Shown here one piece after another: positions 8,093 through 17,670 of a stretch of 64,000 nucleotides of DNA; position 1 is the first letter of the stretch, and every line of letters starts with the position of its first letter. This DNA comes from Longitalea luteola (GTDB lineage Bacteria > Bacteroidota > Bacteroidia > Chitinophagales > Chitinophagaceae): positions 930,001 to 994,000 of the forward strand of contig NZ_JAFIQX010000002.1 of assembly GCF_017356035.1 (NCBI RefSeq), given 5' to 3'. The notes beneath the pieces are model-generated. The model was not told the origin of the DNA. It was given only the letters and a program-made list of their open reading frames with translations, and did no database searches. The position numbers were made by a program, and so were the translations under genes.

Positions 8093-8467
8093 ATGAGAAA
8101 GATACTTTTTATAGTAGTTGCATTACTTTTAACCGGAGCAGGAATACTGATTTACTGGAAATATTTCTATGTGTTCGGCGAAGGCGTGAAGTCGGGCCAT
8201 TTAAATTATGTGGTACTGAAAGGAGATGTGTTCAAGACGTATGAAGGGAAACTGATCCAGGAAGGCATCCGGTCGCGCACAGCCGGCAGCATACAATCGT
8301 ATGAGTTCGAGTTTTCGGTAGTGAACAAAGCTATTGCCGAAAAGCTGATGGCCAACAGCGGTAAATGGTTCGATCTGCACTATCGCGAATTTCACAATGT
8401 AGTTCCCTGGCGGGGTAATACCACTTATATCGTTGACAGCATTCTTACGATGCGTGATGCGAGATAA
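8093..8467 (+). CDS. Conserved hypothetical single-pass membrane protein
   Basis: 124 residues: one N-terminal hydrophobic segment (about 4-23, ILFIVVALLLTGAGILIYW) followed by a soluble domain of about 95 residues. The domain contains FGEGVKSGHLNYVVLKGD, KTYEGKLIQEG and a late WRGNTTYIVDSI. I recognise this as a small conserved family of Bacteroidota that databases sometimes mislabel 6-phosphogluconate dehydrogenase, but it is far too short for that enzyme and has no dinucleotide-binding motif. The membrane segment may be an anchor or an uncleaved signal. No function is proposed. Confidence 0.75.
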   Translation: MRKILFIVVALLLTGAGILIYWKYFYVFGEGVKSGHLNYVVLKGDVFKTYEGKLIQEGIRSRTAGSIQSYEFEFSVVNKAIAEKLMANSGKWFDLHYREFHNVVPWRGNTTYIVDSILTMRDAR

Positions 8468-8525
8468 TCTTAAAGTTTTAAGTTCTTTTATTCGGAACTA
8501 CTGAAAAATGGCGGTGTTCCCGATT

Positions 8526-8567
8526 AACTTTGAACTGTAAACTTTAAACTATGAACGGTTAAACTGC
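8526..8567 (+). repeat. Heptamer array, unit AACTTTA
   Basis: Units AACTTTG, AACTGTA, AACTTTA, AACTATG and AACGGTT. The array contains the stop codon (8559-8561) of the minus-strand methyltransferase. A weak inverted partner, TTAAAGTTTTAAGTTC, follows the stop of the gene at 8467. Confidence 0.75.
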
Positions 8568-9269
8568 GAGCATACAAAATATCGTAGGCCGCTTATGCAG
8601 GTCGGGCAATTTGTTCTTCCACTGCGCCAGCGTTTTTGTTTGAATAAATTCGGTGGGGCCAGTAATATCTGCGGCTATGCACAAGCGGGTAGTGGGCTTT
8701 CCAGTTTTAATGAGTGTTTCCAGTAACTGGTTATTACGGTAGGGCGTTTCTATAAATAACTGCGTACAATTCTTTTTGGCCGACTCTGCTTCCAGCTCTT
8801 TGATGGTTTTAGTGCGCTGCGTCGTATCGATGGGCAAATAACCTACAAACTGAAATTGTTGTCCGTTCATACCGCTGGCCATTAATGCCAGTAAGATACT
8901 GCTGGGACCAACCAGTGGTTTTATGGTGGCGCCGGCCGCATGCGCTGCTTCTGTCAATAACTGACCGGGATCAGCTACGCCCGGGCAACCGGCTTCACTG
9001 ATAATGCCAATGGTCTTGTTTTCCTGTAAATGTTTATTGAAGGCCGAAAGCGTAGCAAGGTTGTTGGTCTTATCAATCAGCACCCAGGTATAGTTATCGA
9101 TAACCATTTCTTTCCAGATGCTTTTCAAATACCGGCGGGCACTGCGTTCATTCTCCACAAAAAATACCTGGCACTGGCTTACTGCTTCCTTAACATATGC
9201 CGGAATGGTTGCCGTGGCTGTCTCATGCAACACAGCCGGAATTAAGTATATCGTGCTTTGGGAAGTCAA
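8559..9269 (-). CDS. SAM-dependent methyltransferase, tetrapyrrole-methylase fold (RsmI-like)
   Basis: 236 residues of the TP_methylase fold shared by RsmI, which 2'-O-methylates C1402 of 16S rRNA. Visible motifs: YLIPAVLHE at the N-terminus, GIISEAGCPGVADPG (RsmI has a similar SDAGTP..SDPG loop), PLVGPSSILLALMASG and FIETPYRNN. It lacks part of the usual RsmI C-terminal region, so it may be the shorter paralogue common in Bacteroidota rather than RsmI itself. The only start giving the full N-terminus is a TTG at 9267-9269. An in-frame stop lies just upstream, and no ATG occurs until well inside the conserved domain. Confidence 0.82.
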   Translation of the reverse strand: MTSQSTIYLIPAVLHETATATIPAYVKEAVSQCQVFFVENERSARRYLKSIWKEMVIDNYTWVLIDKTNNLATLSAFNKHLQENKTIGIISEAGCPGVADPGQLLTEAAHAAGATIKPLVGPSSILLALMASGMNGQQFQFVGYLPIDTTQRTKTIKELEAESAKKNCTQLFIETPYRNNQLLETLIKTGKPTTRLCIAADITGPTEFIQTKTLAQWKNKLPDLHKRPTIFCMLAV

Positions 9270-9350
9270 TTTTTAGTTCATTATTTATTCTCACTTATTC
9301 CTTTGTTAAGTTCCTGGCTAGCTAATGACTTAATAACTAAGTAACCGGTA

Positions 9351-10118
9351 TTAAATGCCAATCTTGTCATCTCTATGATACAAGCTGATAGTAGCAGCTA
9401 CCACGGCATATGCAGGCGCCAGCACCCAGCCCAGGAACGGGATCAGGTGCATGAGATAAAAGACCATACCATTGCCAATGGCCAGGCCCTTATGTTTACC
9501 AATAAACGCAATGCTTTCAGAAGGCGACAGCTTATGGCGTTCGCAGCTGTAATCGAGCATTGAAAAACCATAATAATAGCATTCCACCAGCAGGGTGGTT
9601 ACCGGTACTACCCAGCCCACGATGGGAATAAAAGATAGTATCAACAGGGAGACGGTATAAACCGTTTGCCACAATGTGTTTCGCAAAGCCAGCCTGATGC
9701 CGCGGAAAATATCGGCCAGCAGCTGTTTTAAACTAAAAGGAAAATCTTTGCCTTCCATAATGGATTCGGTCTTTTCGCTCAGGTACGCAAAAACCGGCGA
9801 ACCTATAATGAGGAAAAGATACTTGAACAGGGAGAAATAGAACAACATCATGATCAGCCGCACCATAATTTCGCCCATCAGGAACAGGAAACTCAGGATG
9901 GGACTGCGTTGCTGATGCAGCCAGCGATCGATGCCCAGCCAATGATTGAAAGCGGAAACTACCTGGCTCGAGGAGGTCCAGAAAAAATACATGCCTGCCA
10001 GAAATAACAAGGTATAAATGATCCCCGGCACAATGATCCATTTCCAAAGCCGGTGCTCTCTTATAAAGCGGTGTGCCCGGGCGTATGACTGAATGGCTGT
10101 AACGATTTCTTTCAGCAA
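9351..10118 (-). CDS. EI24/CysZ-like multi-pass membrane protein
   Basis: 255 residues with at least four hydrophobic segments: about 27-47 (WIIVPGIIYTLLFLAGMYFF), 75-105, 150-185 and 225-245. The arrangement and the LIIGSPVFAYLSEKTE segment match the EI24 family, to which the sulfate permease CysZ belongs. Sulfate transport is therefore possible but unproven, and no sulfur genes are nearby. The start is a TTG at 10116-10118, preceded by an in-frame stop. Homologues begin with the same MLKEI..AIQSY.RAHRFI pattern, which supports it. The upstream gene is also minus strand, so it could be cotranscribed with the methyltransferase 81 bp downstream. Confidence 0.78.
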   Translation of the reverse strand: MLKEIVTAIQSYARAHRFIREHRLWKWIIVPGIIYTLLFLAGMYFFWTSSSQVVSAFNHWLGIDRWLHQQRSPILSFLFLMGEIMVRLIMMLFYFSLFKYLFLIIGSPVFAYLSEKTESIMEGKDFPFSLKQLLADIFRGIRLALRNTLWQTVYTVSLLILSFIPIVGWVVPVTTLLVECYYYGFSMLDYSCERHKLSPSESIAFIGKHKGLAIGNGMVFYLMHLIPFLGWVLAPAYAVVAATISLYHRDDKIGI

Positions 10119-10269
10119 GTTTTATAAATTTGATTTTTTTGCTAACTATTGTTGGGCGGGCTCAAACTTAGTAAATATTTTAATTAGGGCGTGGAAAGTG
10201 AATCTGTAATCACAAAATTTTGAGTATAATACATGCTTATTTGTTGTTAAAATGTCAATAAAGGGGTAG

Positions 10270-10896
10270 ATGAAGAAACTGGATAAGGATTTCTATAATC
10301 GTGCCGATGTAGTGAAAATAGCAAAAGAATTGATCGGCAAAGTGTTGGTAACGCAATTTGGGCAGGTTATAACGTCGGGCCGTATCGTAGAAACCGAAGC
10401 ATATGCCGGCGCCATAGACAGGGCTTCGCATGCTTTTGGCGGCAGAAGGACCAACAGAACAGAAGTAATGTACCAGCCGGGCGGAATGGCGTACGTATAC
10501 CTTTGTTATGGCATTCATCATTTATTTAACGTGGTAACCAATCAGAAAGACATTCCGCACGCGGTTTTGATCAGGGCAATAGACCCGCTGCAGGGCATCA
10601 ATGTCATGCTGGAAAGGACCGGCAAGAAAAAAGCCGATTATACGTTAACCAAAGGGCCTGGCAATGTATCGAAAGCGTTGGGTATTCATACAGGTCACAC
10701 CGGCTGGAATTTGCTGGAAGATGAAATATACATTGCTTCGGATGAGTTTGCGCCTGCAAAAAAAGATATCATAGCCACCCCGCGTATAGGGGTTGATTAT
10801 GCCGGCGAAGACGCCAGGTTACCCTACCGTTTTATTTTGAAGGACAATCCATATGTGAGCGGAAAAAAGGCGGAACGCTTAAAATCGAACGCTTAA
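10270..10896 (+). CDS. mpg: DNA-3-methyladenine glycosylase, AAG/Mpg type
   Basis: Removes alkylated purines from DNA by base-flipping and hydrolysis of the glycosidic bond. 208 residues, the usual length of the bacterial AAG family. Family marks: GRIVETEAY with the catalytic Glu, ASHAFGGRRTNRTEVMY, the PGGMAYVYLCYGIHHLFNVV core that carries the intercalating Tyr, and LTKGPGNVSKALGI. The C-terminus (AERLKSNA) is encoded by two copies of GAACGCTTAA 12 bp apart, so the last codons appear to derive from the intergenic repeat family. It stands alone between two minus-strand genes and a transporter. Confidence 0.93.
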   Translation: MKKLDKDFYNRADVVKIAKELIGKVLVTQFGQVITSGRIVETEAYAGAIDRASHAFGGRRTNRTEVMYQPGGMAYVYLCYGIHHLFNVVTNQKDIPHAVLIRAIDPLQGINVMLERTGKKKADYTLTKGPGNVSKALGIHTGHTGWNLLEDEIYIASDEFAPAKKDIIATPRIGVDYAGEDARLPYRFILKDNPYVSGKKAERLKSNA

Positions 10897-10964
10897 GGCT
10901 GTTTTCGCATGTTGAGATGGCCGTTAACAGACACGCAACCTTTGTTTTGAACCGCTGGGTGTAA

Positions 10965-11058
10965 GCTTCAGCCTTTAGCTTTTGGCTGCCCTGCGCCTTT
11001 AGCTTTCAGCCTTCAGCCTTTAGCCTTGAGCCTTCAGCCTTTAGCCTTTAGCCTTGAG
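10965..11058 (+). repeat. Heptamer array, unit AGCCTT(C/T/G)
   Basis: About a dozen heptamers. The clean right half reads AGCCTTC, AGCCTTT, AGCCTTG, AGCCTTC, AGCCTTT, AGCCTTT, AGCCTTG. Variation is almost wholly at the seventh base. It ends about 30 bp before the transporter start. Confidence 0.9.
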
Positions 11059-11088
11059 CTTTTATAATATTCCATAAATATCGATCAA

Positions 11089-12549
11089 TTGAAACCCATC
11101 AGTAAAAACGTTCGTAATCAATTGGCCCTCGGGGCCGGCCTGATCCTGTCCCTGGTATTTTTTCTTGCAAATCCGTTTCACTTCGACGATAAAGCGGCCA
11201 GGGTACTGGCTGTTGCTGTTTTAATGATCACCTGGTGGGTATCGGAGGCCCTGCCGATGCCCGTAGTGGCGCTGATTCCCCTGGTGTTGTTCCCGCTAAT
11301 GAATATCATGCCCATTAAGGAAGTATCAGCCGGTTATGCCGACTCAAATATCTTTTTGTTTATGGGCGGCTTTATGATTGGTTTGGCCATTGAAAAATGG
11401 AACCTGCACAAACGCATTGCGCTTACTATTGTGAATATAACCGGCACCAGCGGCAACCGTATTGTGCTGGGTTTTATTCTGGCCACCGGGTTATTGAGTA
11501 TGTGGCTGAGCAATACGGCTACTACCATGATGATGTATCCCATCGCCGCTTCCGTAATATCTGTAATAAAAGACAACCATAAAGGCAATGCCCGCCTCGA
11601 TAACCTGGCCATCTGTATCATGCTGGCCATTGCTTATTCCAGTAATTTCGGCGGAATCGCTACCATCGTAGGCACGCCGCCCAACGTAGCATTTGTAAGT
11701 TTTATTAAAGAAAAGTACAATTATACCGTACAGTTTGCCGACTGGATGCTGATCTGTGCGCCGCTTTCCCTCTTACTGTTATTCTCCCTGTACTTTGTAA
11801 TGACCAAATGGTTATATCCCTCCCGGCTGGGAGGTGATGGTGCCACGAGGGATCTCATCAAACATGAACTGCAGCAACTGGGTCCGCTCACGACCTCAGA
11901 AAAAAGAGTGCTGATCGTTTTCGTTTCTACAGCGCTGTTATGGATCACCAAAGACCTGATCAATGAGCTCAAAATAGTAAAACTCGATGATACCATGATC
12001 GCCATGGCAGGCGCCCTCGCTTTATTTATGTGCCCGGCAGGCGAAAACAATAAGGAAGGAGGCAGGCGGAAGATCCTCGACTGGGCCGATACATCTAAAA
12101 TGGCATGGGGTATCTTGTTATTGTTTGGCGGTGGTATTGCACTGGCAGGTGCCCTTGAAAAAGCCGGATTGATAAAACAATTGGGGCAGTGGATCGCCGG
12201 ATTCTCGGGTAGTGGCGGCCTGATGCTGGTGTTTATAATTGCATTGGTGTCATTATTCATCAGTGAAGTAATGAGCAATATTGCCCAGGTAATTGTATTC
12301 TCCCCGGTGATCGGCGGTATTGCCGACGCCATGCATATAAATCCCATCCTGTTAGGATTGCCCATGTGCCTGGGTGCCAGTTGCGCCAGTATGATGCCCA
12401 TGGGCACGCCTCCCAATGCCATTGTGTTTGCCAGTGGTCATATCAAATTCAACCAGATGGTAAAAGCAGGATTTGTGATGAATGTGATCGCGGTTATCGT
12501 GATCACCTTGTTTTGCTGGTACCTCGTTCCTGTATTGATGGGATTATAA
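11089..12549 (+). CDS. DASS/SLC13 family anion:sodium symporter
   Basis: 486 residues with about 11 hydrophobic segments, the architecture of the divalent anion:sodium symporters that take up dicarboxylates, citrate or sulfate. The first Ser-Asn-Thr signature is intact (LSNTATTMMMYPI), while its symmetry mate reads MSNIAQVIVF, with Ile for the usual Thr. FGGIATIVGTPPNVAF and MPMGTPPNAIVFASG are the paired substrate-loop motifs. The start is a TTG at 11089, with an in-frame stop at 11065. The next ATG in frame would cut into the first membrane segments. Substrate cannot be fixed from sequence. Confidence 0.88.
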   Translation: MKPISKNVRNQLALGAGLILSLVFFLANPFHFDDKAARVLAVAVLMITWWVSEALPMPVVALIPLVLFPLMNIMPIKEVSAGYADSNIFLFMGGFMIGLAIEKWNLHKRIALTIVNITGTSGNRIVLGFILATGLLSMWLSNTATTMMMYPIAASVISVIKDNHKGNARLDNLAICIMLAIAYSSNFGGIATIVGTPPNVAFVSFIKEKYNYTVQFADWMLICAPLSLLLLFSLYFVMTKWLYPSRLGGDGATRDLIKHELQQLGPLTTSEKRVLIVFVSTALLWITKDLINELKIVKLDDTMIAMAGALALFMCPAGENNKEGGRRKILDWADTSKMAWGILLLFGGGIALAGALEKAGLIKQLGQWIAGFSGSGGLMLVFIIALVSLFISEVMSNIAQVIVFSPVIGGIADAMHINPILLGLPMCLGASCASMMPMGTPPNAIVFASGHIKFNQMVKAGFVMNVIAVIVITLFCWYLVPVLMGL

Positions 12550-12605
12550 AGCATTACCGGGTCAGGCTCCTCAGTATAGTGGAAACCGGCCCGCAAAATG
12601 TGCGT

Positions 12606-13634
12606 TTAAAAATGCGGACAGGGGATGCCTTTATTGCCTGGCGGGCGTTTGATAAAGATGAGCGATATCTCGATGCCGCCACGGCTTTGTGAAGCCGCTT
12701 TCAGGCTGGAAATATTTACATCATACGAAGCGCCCAGCCTGAACCCGCCAAACTCAAGACCCAGGTAGGGAATGAGGGCATCGTTAACGTTATTGAAACG
12801 CGTCCATACACCTGCATAAAAATTAGTAGGATTTTCTTCATCCTCGTTCATGTTGAAACCAACAGCACCGCCTGCTACAATATTGGTAGCGCCAGCCTGC
12901 CGGCTGAATAATGAACTTATATACACGGTGCGGGTATTGTTTGCCAATGGAATGGCGCCGCCAGCGTGTACGGTTAAACGGGGATTCAAGGTATAAAAGA
13001 TATCGCCGGTAAATGATTCCTTGGGTTTATTCAGGTGATAACCGGCAACACCGAGGTAGTAGTTGTTATAGCCGTCAGTAGAACCATTAAAGAGGGCACC
13101 TACTGAAAGATCAAAATAGCTGAGGTTGATCTGGCGATCATTTACCGATTCGCCGCTGGGGTTGGTCCAGCCACCAAACTGATCCAGCTCATCTTCAAAA
13201 TGCAGTTTGGTGCCATCCAGCCGTTTGGTATTATAGGTTCCCTGGAAACCAACACCTATCGAGTTCAGTCCGTCCTCATCGATGCCTTTATGATAAGAGG
13301 TGGAAACAGATAGTAAGTTAGTGGATAGGATACCGTTAGCTGTTTTATCTGTCATTGCCAGCACCCCTACTCCCCACGTATCCAGCTCGGAGATCCGGCT
13401 GCGTAGAATGGGTGCGTCAAAAGATACTGTTGAGGTAACAAATGCCTTACTGATTGCGGGCCATTGATCCCGGTAATTGCCAGCTATGCGGAAATCGCCA
13501 TTGAATTTACCGGTCAAAGCAGGATTAAGTGTAAGGGGGGAAACGAAGAACTGTGAGAAATTGGGGTCTTGCGCTGCAGCTGTCTTCAACAGGGTGCAAG
13601 CGACTATTGCAATATAAAATTTCCTCATCCGCAT
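12606..13634 (-). CDS. PorP/SprF family type IX secretion membrane protein
   Basis: 342 residues with a signal peptide (MRMRKFYIAIVACTLLKTAAAQ). The mature N-terminus, DPNFSQFFVSPLTLNPALTG, is the hallmark of PorP/SprF proteins, followed by beta-barrel strands such as GVGVLAMTDKTANGILSTN and LGLEFGGFRLGASYDVN. PorP/SprF family members serve type IX secretion and gliding adhesin export, often beside the adhesin they help. Here no large cargo gene is adjacent, so this may be an orphan copy. The ATG at 13628 is an equally good start. It is convergent with the transporter gene. Confidence 0.9.
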   Translation of the reverse strand: MRMRKFYIAIVACTLLKTAAAQDPNFSQFFVSPLTLNPALTGKFNGDFRIAGNYRDQWPAISKAFVTSTVSFDAPILRSRISELDTWGVGVLAMTDKTANGILSTNLLSVSTSYHKGIDEDGLNSIGVGFQGTYNTKRLDGTKLHFEDELDQFGGWTNPSGESVNDRQINLSYFDLSVGALFNGSTDGYNNYYLGVAGYHLNKPKESFTGDIFYTLNPRLTVHAGGAIPLANNTRTVYISSLFSRQAGATNIVAGGAVGFNMNEDEENPTNFYAGVWTRFNNVNDALIPYLGLEFGGFRLGASYDVNISSLKAASQSRGGIEISLIFIKRPPGNKGIPCPHF

Positions 13635-13820
13635 AGGTTTCGAGTCTTATAACAAAATACGAAAAAAAACGACATGTCTGAATTTAAAACGGTACAATCA
13701 GACATTAAATTTTCGCACAGCGTTGCCCTGAAAAAAAAGATTTATCTTAAGTGTAGATTGTTTTTACTGAACTCGTTGATCACAGGAAAAGAATCCGGGA
13801 AAATGGTGCAAAACCACTGA

Positions 13821-14471
13821 CTACATCTGCACTTTGGTACCGAATGCGAGGTCGCCTGCATCTCCCAATCCGGGAACAATATAGCCTTTAGCGGTCAGTT
13901 CCTCATCGATGGCGCCGCACCAGATCCTTACATTCGGTTCGCTTCGCTGCACATATTCGATACCTACTGTACAGGCGATGGCGACCACCACATGAATTTC
14001 GCGCGGATGTCCTTCGTCGCGCAAATATTGAATGGTCTTTACCAGGGATGACCCTGTTGCCAACATGGGGTCTGAGATGATCATCACCCGGTTTTCAAGC
14101 TCGGGGCAGGAAATATAATCAAGGCTGATCTCGAAGCTGCCATCGAGCTGGTGCTTGCGGTACGCCGAAATGAATGCATTGTCGGCCTTGTCAAAAAAAT
14201 TCAGTAAGCCCTGGTGCAAGGGTAATCCCGCCCGCAGAATAGTGGCCAGTACCGGTTGTTCCCTCAGCACCTTACATTGTGAGATACCCAGCGGCGTTTG
14301 TACTTCTTTCTCCTCATACGGCAAATGGCGGCTGATCTCATAAGCGGCTATTTCACCGATCCGCTCCAGATTACGCCTGAAACGCATGCGGTCCTGCTGG
14401 ATCTGAACGTCCCGGATCTCACTGATCCACTCGCAAACCAGTGAACATTCGTTGCTTAGGTTAATAACCAT
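13821..14471 (-). CDS. upp: Uracil phosphoribosyltransferase
   Basis: Salvage enzyme making UMP from uracil and PRPP. 216 residues, normal length. The PRPP-binding loop VMIISDPMLATGSSL and the uracil-binding C-terminal YIVPGLGDAGDLAFG are both intact. ATILRAGLPLHQGLL fits the family core. The gene is divergent from anmK, with 97 bp between the two starts, which must hold both promoters. I could not find an exact TAnnTTTG box for either. Confidence 0.96.
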   Translation of the reverse strand: MVINLSNECSLVCEWISEIRDVQIQQDRMRFRRNLERIGEIAAYEISRHLPYEEKEVQTPLGISQCKVLREQPVLATILRAGLPLHQGLLNFFDKADNAFISAYRKHQLDGSFEISLDYISCPELENRVMIISDPMLATGSSLVKTIQYLRDEGHPREIHVVVAIACTVGIEYVQRSEPNVRIWCGAIDEELTAKGYIVPGLGDAGDLAFGTKVQM

Positions 14472-14568
14472 TTATAAGAGTTTTGGATTTTGGGTGGCGA
14501 TAGCTGAAATTTGACGGGCAAATCTATTCTAAATATTCTTTTTTAATACCAGAAATCTACCAAACGCT

Positions 14569-15681
14569 ATGATATATCGGGCAATTGGCATAATGAGCGG
14601 AAGTTCTCTCGACGGATTGGACATCGCTTTCGTTGAATTCCACGAAAGTGCAGGTAAATGGCAATACGAAATCAAGGCGGCAGATTGCTACCCGTATTCC
14701 GAAGAATGGGTGAAGAAGCTCAAGAACGCCATTCACCTTAACGCATTGGATTATCATCTTTTGCACACCGAATACGGCCATTATATCGGGGAACAGGTGA
14801 ACGCCTTCATTGCCCGTCACCACCTGCAATACCAGGTGCAGCTGATCGCCTGTCATGGCCATACTACTTTTCATGTGCCGGCGAAAAAAATGACCGGCCA
14901 GTTGGGCGATGGCGCCGCTATAGCCGCCGTTACCGGTATAAATGTGGTCAGTGATCTGCGGGCCATGGATATTGCCCTCGGCGGCCAGGGCGCTCCTATT
15001 GTGCCCATTGGCGAGAAATTTTTATTGGGTAACTATGCGTTTTTTCTCAATCTGGGCGGAATTGCCAATATTTCTTATAACCATCCCGAAAAATACATCG
15101 CATTCGATGTTTGTCCGGCCAACCGGGTCATGAATATGCTGGCGCACGATGCGGGCAAACCTTTCGACGAAGGCGGACAAATTGCAGCTTCCGGAAAGCT
15201 GCAGGAAGGGCTATTGACAATGCTGAATGACCAGGAATATTACAGCATGCCTTACCCCAAGTCGCTGGCCAATGATTTTGGCACTGATGTTTTGTATCCA
15301 TTGATCAAGAGCAGTGGCGTTTCTACACGCGATGCCATGCGCACGATGGTAGAACACATTGCCCGGCAGATCAGCCAAGCTATCTTAAATATGCTGCAGG
15401 AGCTGCCACAGCCTGCAGATGCCGGTGCACCGGTCAAACTGCTGGCAACCGGCGGAGGTGCCCATAATCATTTTTTGATGGAACGTTTGCAGGCCGTGTT
15501 AACGCCGGCCGGCGTAGAAGTGGAGCAGACTGACAAGATCCTCATTGATTTTAAAGAAGCGCTTATTATGGCGCTGATAGGCGTTCTGCGCTGGCGCGAA
15601 GAGAACAATGTGCTCGCTTCGGTTACCGGCGCTTCGCGCAGCAGCATCGGCGGCGCCGTGTGGATAGGGCAGGAAGCATAA
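14569..15681 (+). CDS. anmK: Anhydro-N-acetylmuramic acid kinase
   Basis: Recycles cell-wall 1,6-anhydro-MurNAc by ring opening and phosphorylation to MurNAc-6-phosphate, using ATP. 370 residues, matching the known enzyme. Marks: the phosphate-1 loop GIMSGSSLDGLDIAFVEF, CHGHTTFH, GQLGDGAAIAAVTGINVVSDLRAMD with the catalytic Asp region, FLNLGGIANIS, and LATGGGAHN in the second ATP-binding part. It belongs to the peptidoglycan recycling route, consistent with other envelope genes nearby. Confidence 0.96.
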   Translation: MIYRAIGIMSGSSLDGLDIAFVEFHESAGKWQYEIKAADCYPYSEEWVKKLKNAIHLNALDYHLLHTEYGHYIGEQVNAFIARHHLQYQVQLIACHGHTTFHVPAKKMTGQLGDGAAIAAVTGINVVSDLRAMDIALGGQGAPIVPIGEKFLLGNYAFFLNLGGIANISYNHPEKYIAFDVCPANRVMNMLAHDAGKPFDEGGQIAASGKLQEGLLTMLNDQEYYSMPYPKSLANDFGTDVLYPLIKSSGVSTRDAMRTMVEHIARQISQAILNMLQELPQPADAGAPVKLLATGGGAHNHFLMERLQAVLTPAGVEVEQTDKILIDFKEALIMALIGVLRWREENNVLASVTGASRSSIGGAVWIGQEA

Positions 15682-15793
15682 CCCCGACCCCTAAAGGGTG
15701 GGAGCGAGTTAGCCATTATTATCGTCTGCCGTTTCCGGCGGGAAATAAGTATATTTAGCTTATCGATGGTTCTATCGATGCAAAAGCCTTATC

Positions 15794-17524
15794 ATGACCA
15801 GAGTCCTTACTTTATCCTTAACTATTCTCCTGCTGTTATGGGCCAATTGCCCGGCCCGGGCGCAAGCCGCTGCCCGCGAAAAAAAATACTTTAATCAACT
15901 GCAGAAGACCTTCGATGAGCAACAGGCCTACAACACGGTATGGTTTGTGGAACAACGCTGGCGCCTGGCCGGTAACAGTGGCTTCAATGAAAGCATTTAC
16001 CATGTGGAAAAAATACTGCAACAGGCAGGATATAAAAAAGAAACCAATGGCGAAGCAACGGGAACGCTTACCTATCGCATTGAGAAAAGACCCATGAAGC
16101 GTTTGACCTGGGAGCCTGTTGATGCCCGTGTGTATATCCTTGGCGAAAAGGAACCGCTGCTGCAATTCAAAACCAACCGCAATATGATCGCCATGTATTC
16201 GGCTTCTACACCTGCAGCCGGTGTAACGGCGGAACTGGTGTATGCAGGCAGGGGGTCTGCCGAAGAGCTGGAAGGGAAAGACCTGACAGGCAAAATTGTA
16301 ATGGCGGAAAGCAGCATTGGCGGTGTATACAACAATGCAATGAAGAAGGGCGCGCTAGGAGCAATGGCTTATTCAATGCCGGCTTATAATCAACCCGCAA
16401 AGTATATCAACTCCATACAATTCCAGGGAATCGGTTATACAGATTCAATCAATCAGAAATGGGGTATCCTGTTATCGTATGCAGCAAAAGAAAAACTGAA
16501 AGCGGCGCTGGCAAAAGGTCCTGTTTTCGTAAAAGTGGTGGTAAATACCAGGATATATGCTTCGGAAGAATTAACACTGGTGGCCAATGTGCGCGGCAAA
16601 ACGCGTCCAGCGGAACGGTTTGTATTCAGTGCACACGTGCAGGAGCCGGGCGCCAATGACAATGCTTCAGGGGTAGGGGCGCTGGCCGAAATGGCCCGAA
16701 CAACAGCCGCATTGGTGAAAAAGCGAAAAATAAGGCCGCGACGCACGCTTACGTTTTTATGGGGCGATGAGATCGTTTCTACCCGCCGTTATATCCAGGA
16801 TGATTCCATCAGGGCCAGGGGCATAAAATGGGGACTGAGCCTCGATATGGTGGGCGAGGACATTCAAAAGACCGGCGGCACCTTCCTTATAGAAAAAATG
16901 CCCGATCCTTCGGCTATCTGGACCCGTGGTAATGAAAAACACAGTGAATGGGGTGGAAGTGTGTTGAAGGAATCAGAAATGTTCCCGCATTATTTTAACG
17001 ATCTGCTGTTGAACCGGTGTTTGTTTGAAGCAAGCAATACCGGTTGGATAGTTCGTACCAATCCGTTTGAGGGTGGCAGTGACCATACGCCTTTTCTGGC
17101 CGCCAATATTCCCGGTTTGCTGATGTGGCATTTTACAGATGTTTTTTATCATACCGATGCCGACCGGCTCGAGATGGTATCACCTGCAGAAATGAAACAT
17201 GTTGCCAAAAGCGCGCTGGTGACCGCTTACCTGCTTGCTACTGCAAACGACAAAACCGCAGCAGCACTGATCAAAGATATTACCCGGAATGCTTTACAAC
17301 GGCTGCGAACAGAATTTGAACTTAGCCAGAAAGCCGTGCAAACAGGAGGTGACAAAGCAAAAGAACAATATATCCTGCAAGTGTGGAGCGATTGGTATGT
17401 AAAGGCATTGGCAACGGCTATGGATATTCCTGCCAGGAAGCCCGGCCAGCGGGTTCGGCAGGCTATTGTGGACGGACAGAAACTGGTTCAGGAGCAGGCG
17501 GCTTCTTATATGTCGGGGCTGTAG
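15794..17524 (+). CDS. Secreted M28 family peptidase
   Basis: 576 residues: signal peptide (LTILLLLWANCPARAQA), an N-terminal domain of about 280 residues, then the M28 catalytic domain. Metal-site motifs are visible: FSAHVQEPGANDNASG (first His and bridging Asp), FLWGDEIVS (catalytic and ligand Glu), SLDMVGED, and VFYHTDADRLEMV (last His). GGSDHTPFLA supplies a conserved loop. It is clearly different in layout from the M28 gene at 6601. The HVQEPG form of the first motif and the long N-terminus resemble a Bacteroidota subfamily of unknown substrate. Export to periplasm or surface is expected. Confidence 0.87.
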   Translation: MTRVLTLSLTILLLLWANCPARAQAAAREKKYFNQLQKTFDEQQAYNTVWFVEQRWRLAGNSGFNESIYHVEKILQQAGYKKETNGEATGTLTYRIEKRPMKRLTWEPVDARVYILGEKEPLLQFKTNRNMIAMYSASTPAAGVTAELVYAGRGSAEELEGKDLTGKIVMAESSIGGVYNNAMKKGALGAMAYSMPAYNQPAKYINSIQFQGIGYTDSINQKWGILLSYAAKEKLKAALAKGPVFVKVVVNTRIYASEELTLVANVRGKTRPAERFVFSAHVQEPGANDNASGVGALAEMARTTAALVKKRKIRPRRTLTFLWGDEIVSTRRYIQDDSIRARGIKWGLSLDMVGEDIQKTGGTFLIEKMPDPSAIWTRGNEKHSEWGGSVLKESEMFPHYFNDLLLNRCLFEASNTGWIVRTNPFEGGSDHTPFLAANIPGLLMWHFTDVFYHTDADRLEMVSPAEMKHVAKSALVTAYLLATANDKTAAALIKDITRNALQRLRTEFELSQKAVQTGGDKAKEQYILQVWSDWYVKALATAMDIPARKPGQRVRQAIVDGQKLVQEQAASYMSGL

Positions 17525-17594
17525 TCATACAGTAGACCAGTTAAAGTTTACAATTGAAAGTTAATAGGCAATAAAGTTGATTACTGATGAACAC

Positions 17595-17624
17595 CAAAAA
17601 AAGCATCCCGATAACCGGAATGCT
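17595..17624 (-). terminator. Terminator of the 133-residue protein gene
   Basis: AGCAT.CCG and CCG.AATGCT pair around an ATAA-containing loop. On the minus strand the stem is followed by seven T. It lies about 47 bp after the stop at 17671. Confidence 0.7.
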
Positions 17625-17670
17625 CTTTGCTAACTTACTATTTGATAGTTGAATGACTGGACGCGGTTGA

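Noticed and set aside
8093-8467. 6-phosphogluconate dehydrogenase name for the 124-residue protein
   Set aside because: Too short by far and no nucleotide-binding motif; a known mislabel of this family.
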